Shown here one piece after another: positions 35,933 to 43,012 of a stretch of DNA of 64,000 nucleotides. How positions within the stretch are numbered: position 1 is the first letter of the stretch; every line of letters begins with the position of its first letter. The stretch is from Bradyrhizobium sp. NDS-1 (GTDB lineage Bacteria; Pseudomonadota; Alphaproteobacteria; Rhizobiales; Xanthobacteraceae). The notes below the pieces were generated by a model, which worked only from the letters and a program-made list of their open reading frames with translations, made no database searches and was not told the origin of the DNA. The translations under genes and the position numbers were made by a program. The DNA is taken from contig NZ_CP136628.1 in the NCBI RefSeq assembly GCF_032918005.1, positions 5,007,501 to 5,071,500 on the forward strand, given 5' to 3'.

Positions 35933-36599
35933 GCTCTCACCGTGTAGTTGCGCCCAATCCAATATTCTCCCTGTCGATATTAATCAAGACAGAGAAACTG
36001 ATTATCCCAAGACAATGTGTGGAACCGAACTCGCCCACCCAGATAACCGGGTCGCGGTTATTAATCAAGCCGGTAAAATGAGCAAGCTTAATTTTAACCG
36101 CGGGCACGCACCACCACACGCGCTAGTTGCGGGTGGTTAGCTGCGGCCAGGAAACCGCTCAAGCGCCGTGGAAGGATGAGGAATCAAGCTGTCGCCCAAA
36201 CGATCCGCCCCGCCTCAGCCTGCATCTTAGGGACGGGCGGCCGCTTTTCCGTCGTTCAGGAGCCCTTACCGCCGTGCGGCTGTCCCATAGACGCAGACGC
36301 GAGCTAATAACCTCGATATCCTTCAGCGCACGCCGTCTGAGTTCGATTTGGAGCCTAAGGGCCTGAATGTCCGTCACGGCAATCGAGGGAACCACAAACC
36401 GGCGGACTGAATCCTGAAGACGTTCAAGAGGATACTCAATCAAGACTACGCTCCTACCCGCGCCTCCAGCAGCTTCTTCACCTGCCGAGGTCAATTAATA
36501 AAATAATCGTCGCAATAATCATTAAATAATATATAACAAAATTTATTGTTGTCAATTTCAGCGCTGACTCGGGTCAGTCGAACGGTGACGAGAAATGCT
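35933..36599 (+). other. Gap between two divergent H-NS genes, with two AT-rich blocks
   Basis: This 667-base stretch between the divergent H-NS genes has AT-rich blocks at 35975-36085 and 36490-36560, each next to one gene start, as expected of promoters that are autoregulated by AT-binding proteins. The GC-rich centre holds one weak minus-strand frame (36159-36494), listed separately. No hairpin terminator or RNA gene was recognised. Confidence 0.4.
36159..36494 (-). CDS. Doubtful hypothetical ORF (111 aa, TTG start)
   Basis: This frame of 111 codons starts with TTG at 36494 and has no clear ribosome site. The central part (VVPSIAVTDIQALRLQIELRRRALKDIEVIS) would form a helix, while the end is arginine/serine-rich and looks non-coding. 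It lies between the two H-NS genes. No family is recognised. It is listed because it is the longest frame in the gap, with low confidence. Confidence 0.22.
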   Translation of the reverse strand: MTSAGEEAAGGAGRSVVLIEYPLERLQDSVRRFVVPSIAVTDIQALRLQIELRRRALKDIEVISSRLRLWDSRTAVRAPERRKSGRPSLRCRLRRGGSFGRQLDSSSFHGA

Positions 36600-36986
36600 A
36601 TGCGAAGGCAAGATCTCGAAGCCATGGATTTTGAGGAACTTTGGCTTCTTCACGAGGAGCTAACGAAGATCCTTGCCGAAAGGATCACCGCCGAGAAGCG
36701 GGAACTTGAAAAGCGTCTTGCGCAACTCAACCAACCGGAACAATTCGGTGAAGCTGAAAGTGGGGCGGCTGAGGCGGGGGCAGACCAACCGCCCCGGCGC
36801 AAATACCCGAAGGTCATGCCGAAGTACTACAACCCGCTCCAGCCAACTGAGACTTGGTCAGGACGTGGTAAGCAGCCCCGCTGGCTGGTTGCCGCCCTCC
36901 AATCAGGCCACACGCTGGAGGAGTTCAGAATCCGCGAGAAGGGCGAATCTTCCGAACGGAATGCTAGTGGCCGAGAGCATTCCTAG
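36600..36986 (+). CDS. H-NS family nucleoid-associated protein (second paralogue)
   Basis: This 128-residue protein has the same plan as the 35564 gene: MDFEELWLLHEELTKILAER coiled coil, an acidic linker, then KYPKVMPKYYNPLQPTETWS followed by GRGKQPRWLVAALQSG. The two proteins share the DNA-binding motif almost completely but differ in linkers and tails, so they are paralogues that could form hetero-oligomers. ATG 36600 is chosen because it precedes the conserved RRQDLEAMDFEELW; the open frame upstream begins with TTG in AT-rich DNA. It is the last gene before the kinase cassette on the other strand. Confidence 0.87.
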   Translation: MRRQDLEAMDFEELWLLHEELTKILAERITAEKRELEKRLAQLNQPEQFGEAESGAAEAGADQPPRRKYPKVMPKYYNPLQPTETWSGRGKQPRWLVAALQSGHTLEEFRIREKGESSERNASGREHS

Positions 36987-37146
36987 CTGGGCGCGACTGG
37001 ACGCACCGCGGGGCGGCTGAGAATGTTTGGCCCTGCGGATTCCCGGCAGCCCCCTCACCTGGAGCAGGTAGCGGATCGAAAACTTGCTCTACCAAGAGAC
37101 CTGTTGCCACCATGTCTCGAAGGCGCTCGTGTGACGGCTTCAGGCT

Positions 37147-38226
37147 CTAGACCTTTCCCGCCCGAACTGCGGTCGTCGCATTCAACAGAAAGTGCAGGGT
37201 GCTCGCTCTTGGCACAGACCACAATCCACGTTGATGCGCGCTAGTTTTTGTCGAGACAGTAGTCGCCTCCCGGCGGTAACTTCTGATATCCAGAATGTTC
37301 ATCGCCAGGAGAGGCACGCGTGTGGCCGGAAAGCGTGCTTGCATCAACTGTCGCATGAACTGCAGTCGGGGAATCAGTCGGGAACGTAATGCGTGTGGAA
37401 CCTCCACGCCAAGCAACTCAGCAAGAGCGAACAGCTGGGTTTCAACCGCATTTTTCATCAATTCGCCCGAGACAAGAGAGGTAAGCTCTTTCCAATCGAG
37501 GCCCTCGGCAGAATTGTTCAGATCGCGTAATTCAACAAGGTGCCGCAGGTCGAGATCGCCGAGCCAATATCCATAGTCTTGAAACTGATCATGGATGATC
37601 AACATAAGCGCTCTGTAGGCAGGCGTCGGGATATACACGCGTCCGCGCCCCAGCGGAGCGGGGACGCAACGGTTCAGCGGATGCCCGACGCTCTCGTAGA
37701 GGTACGCAGGGCCTGGAGCTGCCTGCTGCAGGTCGATGGTCCCGACATCCTGTGAGCGATTCAGCTCGACATGCCATCTCTGGCTTTCGGGAGGGGTCTC
37801 ATAGTCAATATCGTAACCAATTGCGCACAGAGCGGAGACAGCCAATTTGGCTTCGTCCGGCATAACCATAATGTCCAGGTCAGACATTAACCGAACTCCT
37901 CGTCGCTCCTCCGGCGCGGTCGCCAGCGTCGATGCCCCCTTGAGCATGATCGGCGTAACTCCAAGGCCGTTCATCGCGATAACAGCTTCTTCAAGTTGAG
38001 CGACGAGCCGATTGTTTCGCAGCACGTTTCGGCGGTGGATCTGGCGAATGTATCCGCAGACGTCCTTCGGCAGGATCTGTGCAAATTTGTCGACAAAATT
38101 GATGAGCGCCGGCGTCGTCAGAGTCTGATTTGCGAGCCCGACTACGGACATCCACTCGACGTCGACTGGTGGCATGCCTTGCAGGCAATTGCAAAGACTC
38201 GTCAGGGCCGTGCTATGCCTTGCCAT
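37147..38226 (-). CDS. NTP_transf_5-type nucleotidyltransferase
   Basis: This 359-residue protein has the motif of the uncharacterised nucleotidyltransferase family: ITPIMLKG-like VTPIMLKGASTLA followed by RGVRLMSDLDIMV, where the Asp-x-Asp pair would bind metal. The remainder is mostly helical (LHDQFQDYGYWLGDLDLRHLVEL type), as usual. Its ATG overlaps the end of the kinase gene by 14 bases, so the two are co-translated. In lasso-peptide and related clusters, members of this family occur next to HprK-like kinases. Its substrate here is unknown; transfer of a nucleotide to a peptide, protein or sugar is inference. Confidence 0.8.
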   Translation of the reverse strand: MARHSTALTSLCNCLQGMPPVDVEWMSVVGLANQTLTTPALINFVDKFAQILPKDVCGYIRQIHRRNVLRNNRLVAQLEEAVIAMNGLGVTPIMLKGASTLATAPEERRGVRLMSDLDIMVMPDEAKLAVSALCAIGYDIDYETPPESQRWHVELNRSQDVGTIDLQQAAPGPAYLYESVGHPLNRCVPAPLGRGRVYIPTPAYRALMLIIHDQFQDYGYWLGDLDLRHLVELRDLNNSAEGLDWKELTSLVSGELMKNAVETQLFALAELLGVEVPHALRSRLIPRLQFMRQLMQARFPATRVPLLAMNILDIRSYRREATTVSTKTSAHQRGLWSVPRASTLHFLLNATTAVRAGKV

Positions 38227-39307
38227 TGCATAGATCCATAAGCACGTGCCGAGCCTCCACAGCCTCGCAGTAGGTCAACTGAAGCGACTGCGCCCCCAGG
38301 ACTATCCGCTTCAATGCGAGAAAGCCGACTCGCGAAAGTCGGCCGTCGGCAGCAAATGCATTCTCGATGAGCCGCTTCATCGAATCCAACTGATCTATCA
38401 CGGTCAATTCGGCCGGACCGCTCGCTATGCGGTTCAAGAAGATGATCCAGCTTGCGGCAAAGCATTCGTGGTGCGCATCCGGAATAGGCACGTACCGCAC
38501 CAAAACGCCGTCGGAGCGACAATGCGTCGCGTGGTACCGGTCCCCGTGTAGTCGCGAGAGCAAGTCCCACGACCCCTCCTTCAAGGTGACAGCAAACGGA
38601 AGGCCGCAAATCGTTCCGTCAGCTCCACCCAGCGCAACATCATCCCCGGCATACCGAAGTCCGGCGTTCACCAGCTGCAGAGTAAGGGTAGACTTTCCAG
38701 CTCCCGGTTGGCCGCACAACAATAGGCCCATGCCGTCTTTGACCAGAGAAGCGGCGTGAAGGGAGAAGACCCAACGATCGCTTCGAATAAGCCGCTCGGT
38801 GATGTGCGCTTTGATCGTAGGTGCCAGTGCTTCGACTTCACATCTGGATACGCTGGAATCCTCACCGCGCAAGAACACTTGCTCGTCCAGCATCATTGCC
38901 TCAATCGCAATGTCGCCGTGACCCCCGGCGCCCTGATCCGGGACGCAAAATGGCGAAATCAGCCGTCTCAGGAGGTCGCGATTTGCAGCCCGGACACCTA
39001 TTCTGTGCCGACCCAGAATCGCCGAGAAGGCACAATCGATCGGCATTCGCCAATCGACTTCGAGCAACGCTCGATCGATCCAGACATTGACGAGCTCTCG
39101 CGTGAACCGGCGTGCCGTGTGATCGTCAATGTCTAGCGTCCCAAGCTCCTGATAGATCTCTTCCAGAGAGGCACCTTGCGACAACTTACACCAAACGAAT
39201 GCCCCTACTCCGTCCAGTTCAAAGATCTTCTGCCCTGTTTCGCTGAAAAGCACTGGTCGATCGTCCAGCAGCGCGAACACTGCATCCGAAGCTGGTCTCA
39301 ACATCAT
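38213..39307 (-). CDS. Fused PqqD-like recognition domain and HPr-kinase-like (HprK-related) kinase
   Basis: This is a 364-residue protein. Residues 1-85 match PqqD/RRE-type peptide-binding domains (VLFSETGQKIFELDGVGAFV, then LEEIYQEL and ARRFTRELVNVWIDRALL). Residues about 185-350 resemble HprK: Walker A GQPGAGKSTLTLQLV, then RYAGDDVALGG, where the paired aspartates match the HprK catalytic DD. HprK normally phosphorylates a serine in HPr; related kinases modify RiPP peptides. I start at ATG 39307, just before the PqqD homology; a TTG at 39343 extends the frame by 12 codons. It forms an operon with the 81-residue gene upstream and the nucleotidyltransferase downstream. Confidence 0.8.
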   Translation of the reverse strand: MMLRPASDAVFALLDDRPVLFSETGQKIFELDGVGAFVWCKLSQGASLEEIYQELGTLDIDDHTARRFTRELVNVWIDRALLEVDWRMPIDCAFSAILGRHRIGVRAANRDLLRRLISPFCVPDQGAGGHGDIAIEAMMLDEQVFLRGEDSSVSRCEVEALAPTIKAHITERLIRSDRWVFSLHAASLVKDGMGLLLCGQPGAGKSTLTLQLVNAGLRYAGDDVALGGADGTICGLPFAVTLKEGSWDLLSRLHGDRYHATHCRSDGVLVRYVPIPDAHHECFAASWIIFLNRIASGPAELTVIDQLDSMKRLIENAFAADGRLSRVGFLALKRIVLGAQSLQLTYCEAVEARHVLMDLCNGKA

Positions 39308-39418
39308 CTCTGCCGACGATCTTTCCAGCACGGCACCAACCAAATCGAAGCAATCTGCCTCGTCCTGTAGCGACGAGGCGAGGACAGCTCTGGGATACTC
39401 TCCACGGCCCTCGGCAGC

Positions 39419-39520
39419 CTACCAAGTTCGATCTAACCCGTCCGCGGCGCGGCAATTCCCGTCTGCCGGGCACAAGTCACCCAATCGGTCTCGGTTCGTA
39501 ACGACAATACAGTCAGTCAT
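39419..39520 (-). CDS. Possible 33-residue peptide, candidate substrate of the PqqD-HprK system
   Basis: The ATG at 39520 lies inside the last codons of the 81-residue gene (ATGACTGA, where TGA ends that gene), allowing coupled translation. The frame runs 33 codons to TAG. The peptide has three cysteines (Cys4, Cys17, Cys23), a C-terminal Trp, and a DGN/ADGLDRTW-like acidic end with serine absent and two threonines as possible phosphate acceptors. No strong ribosome site is present. It fills the 206-base gap before the kinase gene, where a RiPP precursor would be expected. It may be chance. Confidence 0.3.
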   Translation of the reverse strand: MTDCIVVTNRDRLGDLCPADGNCRAADGLDRTW

Positions 39521-39758
39521 GCCACAGCTGGCCGCCCTGTTCTCTCCCTGCCGAGAAATGTTCAACACCTGCTCTCAAAGAAAGCTCGCGCGCGCTCAAC
39601 CGATGAGCATCCAGGAGGTACCGATAGGTTTCACGATCGGCACTGCGTTCTCGCAGAATGCGCTCCTTCTCGCCAATGCCTACCAGTTCCGCGCGCATCT
39701 GGGCCAAGTGCGGCGTATCGGGGGCGAGGTCGTACTCACCAAGGGTTAAATCCCACAT
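39513..39758 (-). CDS. Small helical protein (81 aa) leading the PqqD-HprK cassette
   Basis: This 81-residue protein is not of a family I recognise. It begins MWDLTLGEYDLAPDTPHLAQ and continues as a charged helix (ELVGIGEKERILRERSADRE) to a glycine-rich end (FSAGREQGGQLWHD). It is convincing as a gene: GGAGGAGACA directly precedes the ATG, the strongest ribosome site in the cassette. It is first in an operon with the kinase and nucleotidyltransferase genes. It could be a carrier or substrate protein of the kinase, or a leader-bearing precursor. There is no signal peptide and no cysteine. Confidence 0.6.
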   Translation of the reverse strand: MWDLTLGEYDLAPDTPHLAQMRAELVGIGEKERILRERSADRETYRYLLDAHRLSARELSLRAGVEHFSAGREQGGQLWHD

Positions 39759-40032
39759 TGTCTCCTCCAGCCGAATGAAACCTGGACGAGCTTAGCTTAC
39801 GTGATCGCCAGCAATTAACAACGACATTTATAGCATTAACCGATAATCAAAATTTATTTCAGATTTGAACCACCCACAACCGTCCGTTTACAAAGTCAAA
39901 TCGCGGCGGCACCCGTACCGTGGGAACGGCTGAGTATGCGAAGGATTTGACGTTTTCGACAATGACAGTCCCGCCGCGGCGCCCCCGCAAAATAAACCGG
40001 TCGAGAGTCGTAAACCGGACCGACAATGCGAA

Positions 40033-40052
40033 TTTAATTGCACATTAAATGA
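40033..40052 (+). promoter_or_regulatory. AT-rich element matching the one at 12526-12547
   Basis: The ten bases TTTAATTGCA are identical to those upstream of the wecG-type operon, and both are followed within one to three bases by a TTAAATG-like half. Two copies sharing ten exact bases in gaps of a GC-rich genome are suggestive of one regulator. The class of regulator (MucR/Ros or H-NS) is a guess. Confidence 0.35.
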
Positions 40053-40095
40053 TGTACGAAGATATTAACGAATTGCGCGCGGGGGAGTAAGACGA

Positions 40096-40224
40096 GTGAT
40101 CCGATTGGCTGATATGTCCGACAAGAGGAAGGTGTCGATTTCGTTGCGGGCGAAGGATTCCGCACGAAGCCGCAGGGATCTGGGGATGATAATTGTGAGG
40201 GGCCCCCCAGAAGCTTTCAGTTGA
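40096..40224 (+). CDS. Possible small protein (42 aa, GTG start)
   Basis: GTG 40096 is preceded by GGGGGAG at eight bases, a good ribosome site, and opens 42 codons to TGA. The product is basic (MSDKRKVSISLRAKDSARSR in the middle) and matches nothing I know. A 13-codon frame from 40051 ends at the ribosome site, like a leader. Length and composition make chance quite possible. Confidence 0.25.
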   Translation: MIRLADMSDKRKVSISLRAKDSARSRRDLGMIIVRGPPEAFS

Positions 40225-40432
40225 GGTCGAAGCCTCATTTCAAGGCCCGCGCGGGCCAAAGAATTCACCCAGCAAGAATCCGGTCGGTTGGAGAACCGTC
40301 GTCACGAGCAAACTGCCCGTTGCTCGAACATTGACCCAGGTGCGATGCCCCCAAGAAACCTGCACCGTCGAGAGCGCACTCCAGCCGATCGGCCCCTCTT
40401 ATTTATTCGGCAGATGCTTCAGGGAGGTTCAC

Positions 40433-40648
40433 ATGGGTATGATTATGGTCAAGTGTCCCAAAACAGGTCGCGCGATTCCGACCGGCATCAAATCCGATCG
40501 TGAGACTTTCCTGCGGAGCATCGTTTTCTTCGGCAATACTCGTTGCCCGACTTGTCAGGCCGATCACAGCTGGTTCGCTCGCGAAGCCTGGGTCGAAGAG
40601 TCAATCGTTCGGACGACGAATATCCTTGGTGCCGCTCCCTCGTGCTGA
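40433..40648 (+). CDS. Small zinc-ribbon-like protein (71 aa)
   Basis: This 71-residue protein has two cysteine knuckles, VKCPKTGRAIPTGI and TRCPTCQADHSWF, spaced about 30 residues, as in treble-clef/zinc-ribbon proteins. Sequences of this kind (MVKCPxTGRxIxTGI) are frequent in Bradyrhizobium genomes, often in many copies; function is unknown. ATG 40433 is preceded by GGGAGG at five bases. It lacks one cysteine of a full four-Cys site (three in the motifs, with a histidine near the last), so a CCCH site is possible. It stands alone. Confidence 0.7.
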   Translation: MGMIMVKCPKTGRAIPTGIKSDRETFLRSIVFFGNTRCPTCQADHSWFAREAWVEESIVRTTNILGAAPSC

Positions 40649-41459
40649 TGCAAAATGCCGTGGCCGTTTCAGAGAGTGCGCCCAAATTCTCTGGTTTGAG
40701 ACAGCCATCTCCATTGCAGCGCATTGGAACGCTCGAAAATATTCCCCGTGTATCGTCGTAAAGCGAACGGACGGCCCCAGGAGCCATCGCTTAGACGCTA
40801 TTGGCACGTCATCACAAATTCGAGCTTCCCGTCACGGATTCGGCAAGGCTTGTTTGGGGGTGTGGTAGTGAGTAGCGGAGTTTGTAGCCTGGCTGTTCTG
40901 CGTCACACAACGATCGAACTCGTTAGCCTGCTGGCTCAATTGAACCGGCTCCGGGAGAGAGTACGAAGGGCGGAAGCACGGCGCTCGGTCGACAGACGAC
41001 GGTCAGCGTCGGCGCCGCGCGCGCGAAAGCCACGAGCAACAAGGTATCGCGCGCGAGCTACCCAAGCCGCTGCGTTTCTGATCACCGTCTGGCTGGATTG
41101 AAGACCAGCATGGATGTGCAAGCCATATTCTCTGAAATCTGCAAGCCTTCTGTCCCGTCTATCCCGCTTTCACAAGCGCCCGGTTCGACTTGCCTTACAA
41201 GGGCCTCTCTTGATCTCCCGGTGCACGCATCGTGCACACGCCACCTTCTAATCCCTTGAGAAGCTTGGACTCTCGCTCCAATCCATCATCGGAGCCACAG
41301 AAAATCGATAGTCTTGCGATTTCAATGATTTACCTTATCATCTCAATAGGATGAAACACGAACTGTGCACTCCAAACTAGCCGAAATTGCACACGTTTGT
41401 ACCCGTTTTGACCTCTCGGTGCACACGTAGCGCACACGAATTGGGGAGTGTACACGGCC
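40649..41459 (+). other. Non-coding stretch upstream of the integrase remnant
   Basis: Over about 810 bases I see no convincing gene; the plus-strand frames are arginine/serine-rich and look random. The right half carries repeated GTGCACACG-like words (41220-41240, 41417-41438), one of which belongs to the direct repeat pair described separately. This looks like the decayed left edge of an integrated element. Confidence 0.45.
41208..41251 (+). repeat. Left copy of imperfect direct repeat flanking the catabolic module
   Basis: This 44-base element begins TCTTGATCT and ends TGCACACGCCACCTTCTAA. The right copy at 56737-56769 shares the first nine bases exactly and 17 of the last 19; the left copy has 11 extra bases that duplicate the GTGCAC core. 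The two enclose 15.5 kb, and an integrase stub lies just inside this copy. An attachment-site origin is inferred. Confidence 0.5.
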
Positions 41460-41650
41460 ATGGCCAGCTTCACTCAGTTGCCTTCCGGGAACTGGCGCGT
41501 CCAGGTCGCCGCAAGAACCGCTACGTGTCAGAGACCTTCTGCCGGCGCAAGGACGGCGAAGACCGGGCGCTCGATATGGAGCGATCGACCCAGTGGATCC
41601 CCAAAAGCCGCGCGCTGCCGTCCAAGCTGCCAGGCAGGCGGAGGCGTTGA
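41460..41650 (+). pseudogene. Frameshifted and truncated phage-type integrase (N-terminal stub)
   Basis: From ATG 41460 the frame reads MASFTQLPSGNWRVQV, the N-terminal strand of the arm-type domain of tyrosine recombinases. At about 41506 one base appears lost, and the family sequence resumes in the next frame as RRKNRYVSETFCRRKDGED and ALDMERS, the usual continuation. It ends at a TGA at 41648-41650 with no catalytic domain downstream. It is therefore a remnant of an integrase gene. It lies 200 bases inside the left direct repeat, supporting insertion of the adjacent module by an integrative element. Confidence 0.7.
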
Positions 41651-41759
41651 ACATCGCTAGCTCCAGCAAGCGAGATCCAATTGGAGCCAAGTCGCGAAAG
41701 GTTCGTCCATCCCTGGGACAGAAGCTCGCCGGGGAGGCGGCGCGTGGTCCTCTCGCCCC

Positions 41760-42569
41760 CTAGGAATGAGCAGGCCCGGACGGCGCCACATCCAAGCGAA
41801 CCGCGATCCCGTCCAGATCCGGGCTCGGCGCCGGATAAAGCATCATGACGAGCGGATCGTGACCTGGAACGATGTGGTCCGCACTGGGCGCCGCGGCGCG
41901 CAGCTTGTCGAAGCCGACCAGCATGTCGCCGATATGGAACGCCGTCGTGAACGGACGCTCGCTTGTCATGTTCTCGTAGAAATGACTGACATCGGAGGCG
42001 AGCACGACAGGGCCGCGGCGCGTGTTGACACGGACGAACTGAAGACCGGCGGAGTGCCCACCGGCCGCATGAACCGTCAGTCCGGGTGCGATCTCAGCGT
42101 CGCCATCGTAGAACAGCACCCGCCGTGCATAGTTCAGCCGCACGATGCCGCAGACGTCCTCCACCTCAAAGGAATGCGACAGACGCGGATATTGCATGTA
42201 GCGCCCGGTGGCGTAGGCGAGCTCGCGCTCCTGGAGATGAAAGCGCGCATGCGGGAACCGGTCGAAATTGCCCGCATGGTCATAGTGCAGATGCGTGAGG
42301 ATGACGTCCTTAACGTCGCCGACGTCGATATCGAACGCGGCCAGCGTCTCCACCGGGCAGCGCAGGAAATTCCGCCCGCGCTGCCTGGCGACGTCCGCGT
42401 TGAAGCCGGTGTCGATGACGAAGCTGCGCCCGCCTCCCCGCGCCAGCCACATGAAATAGTCCATCGGCATCGGGCCATCATGCGGGTCGCCGCCGATGAA
42501 GTGCTCGCTGCGCTGCGCATCCCGCGTCGCGTAACGGATGGCGAAGAGCTCGTATTCCGGGTCTGCCAT
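41760..42569 (-). CDS. Metallo-beta-lactamase-fold hydrolase, N-acyl-homoserine-lactonase-like
   Basis: This 269-residue protein has the metal site THLHYDHAG (HxHxDH), a further histidine in AAGGHSAG, the bridging Asp in LASDVSHFYEN and the last His in IVPGHDP, matching the AttM/AiiB lactonase group. It may open a lactone ring, either a quorum signal or, more likely from context, a pathway lactone. ATG 42569 fits the family. It is last in a minus-strand group with the decarboxylase-like and MmgE/PrpD genes, downstream of the GntR-type operator. Confidence 0.82.
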   Translation of the reverse strand: MADPEYELFAIRYATRDAQRSEHFIGGDPHDGPMPMDYFMWLARGGGRSFVIDTGFNADVARQRGRNFLRCPVETLAAFDIDVGDVKDVILTHLHYDHAGNFDRFPHARFHLQERELAYATGRYMQYPRLSHSFEVEDVCGIVRLNYARRVLFYDGDAEIAPGLTVHAAGGHSAGLQFVRVNTRRGPVVLASDVSHFYENMTSERPFTTAFHIGDMLVGFDKLRAAAPSADHIVPGHDPLVMMLYPAPSPDLDGIAVRLDVAPSGPAHS

Positions 42570-42594
42570 GGGGCTTCCAATCGAGCGGACGCGG

Positions 42595-42984
42595 TCAAGA
42601 ACCTGCCGCGTCGACCTCGTTGAACGCCTCGCGCGCATTGCGGAAGGCGTCGATGCCGGCCGGCACGCCGCAATAGACCGCGACCTGGAGCAGGATCTCC
42701 TTGATCTCTTCTTTGGTGAGCCCGTTCTTCAGGGCGCCCTTGACGTGCAGCTTCAGCTCGTGCGGCCTGTTCAGCGCGCCAAGCATCGCCAGATTGACGA
42801 TCGAGCGCGTGCGGCGGTCAACGCCGGGCCGCGTCCACAGCGCGCCCCAGCAGAACTCGGTCGACCATTCTGCCATGGTGCGCGTGAACTCGTCGGCGCC
42901 GGCGATCGACTTGTTGACGTAGTCCTCGCCGAGCACCTCTTTGCGAACCTTGAGGCCGTTTTCGAACAGTTCGGTCTTGCTCAT
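42595..42984 (-). CDS. Carboxymuconolactone-decarboxylase family protein (first paralogue)
   Basis: This 129-residue protein of the AhpD/CMD fold has STEFCWGALWTRPGVDRRTRSI, LGALNRPHELKLHVKGA, LTKEEIKEILLQVAVYCGVP and AGIDAFRNAREAF. Genuine 4-carboxymuconolactone decarboxylase (PcaC) has these motifs, but the wider family includes other decarboxylases and isomerases. It is the right length for PcaC. A close paralogue is encoded at 52969. Next to a lactonase-like hydrolase it suggests processing of a lactone or beta-keto acid. Confidence 0.82.
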   Translation of the reverse strand: MSKTELFENGLKVRKEVLGEDYVNKSIAGADEFTRTMAEWSTEFCWGALWTRPGVDRRTRSIVNLAMLGALNRPHELKLHVKGALKNGLTKEEIKEILLQVAVYCGVPAGIDAFRNAREAFNEVDAAGS

Positions 42985-43012
42985 GATCGTCCCTTTCCGG
43001 TCTTGCGACAGT

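Larger units (their letters stand above)
39759..40432 (+). other. Intergenic region with AT-rich blocks and no firmly supported gene
   Basis: This 674-base gap lies between the divergent 81-residue gene and the zinc-ribbon gene. AT-rich blocks occur at 39810-39880 and 40025-40070. The second contains TTTAATTGCA then CATTAAATGA (40033-40052), near-matching the element at 12526-12547. A 42-codon frame at 40096 is listed separately. A run of CCCCCC beside GGGG (40200-40208) gives a short inverted repeat but no T tract. Confidence 0.4.

Noticed and set aside
39219..39473. Minus-strand frame of 84 codons between the 81-residue gene and the kinase gene
   Set aside because: It mostly runs inside the PqqD coding region in another frame and has an arginine/glycine-rich random composition.
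40065..40268. Minus-strand frame of 67 codons in the 39759-40432 gap
   Set aside because: No ribosome site, low-complexity basic product, and it is antisense to a slightly better small plus-strand frame.
40724..41101. Plus-strand frame of 125 codons rich in Arg, Ala and Ser
   Set aside because: Composition is that of random GC-rich DNA; no ribosome site and no recognisable motif.
41760..42623. Long plus-strand frame opposite the lactonase-like gene
   Set aside because: Shadow of the real minus-strand gene, whose product has the full HxHxDH metal site.
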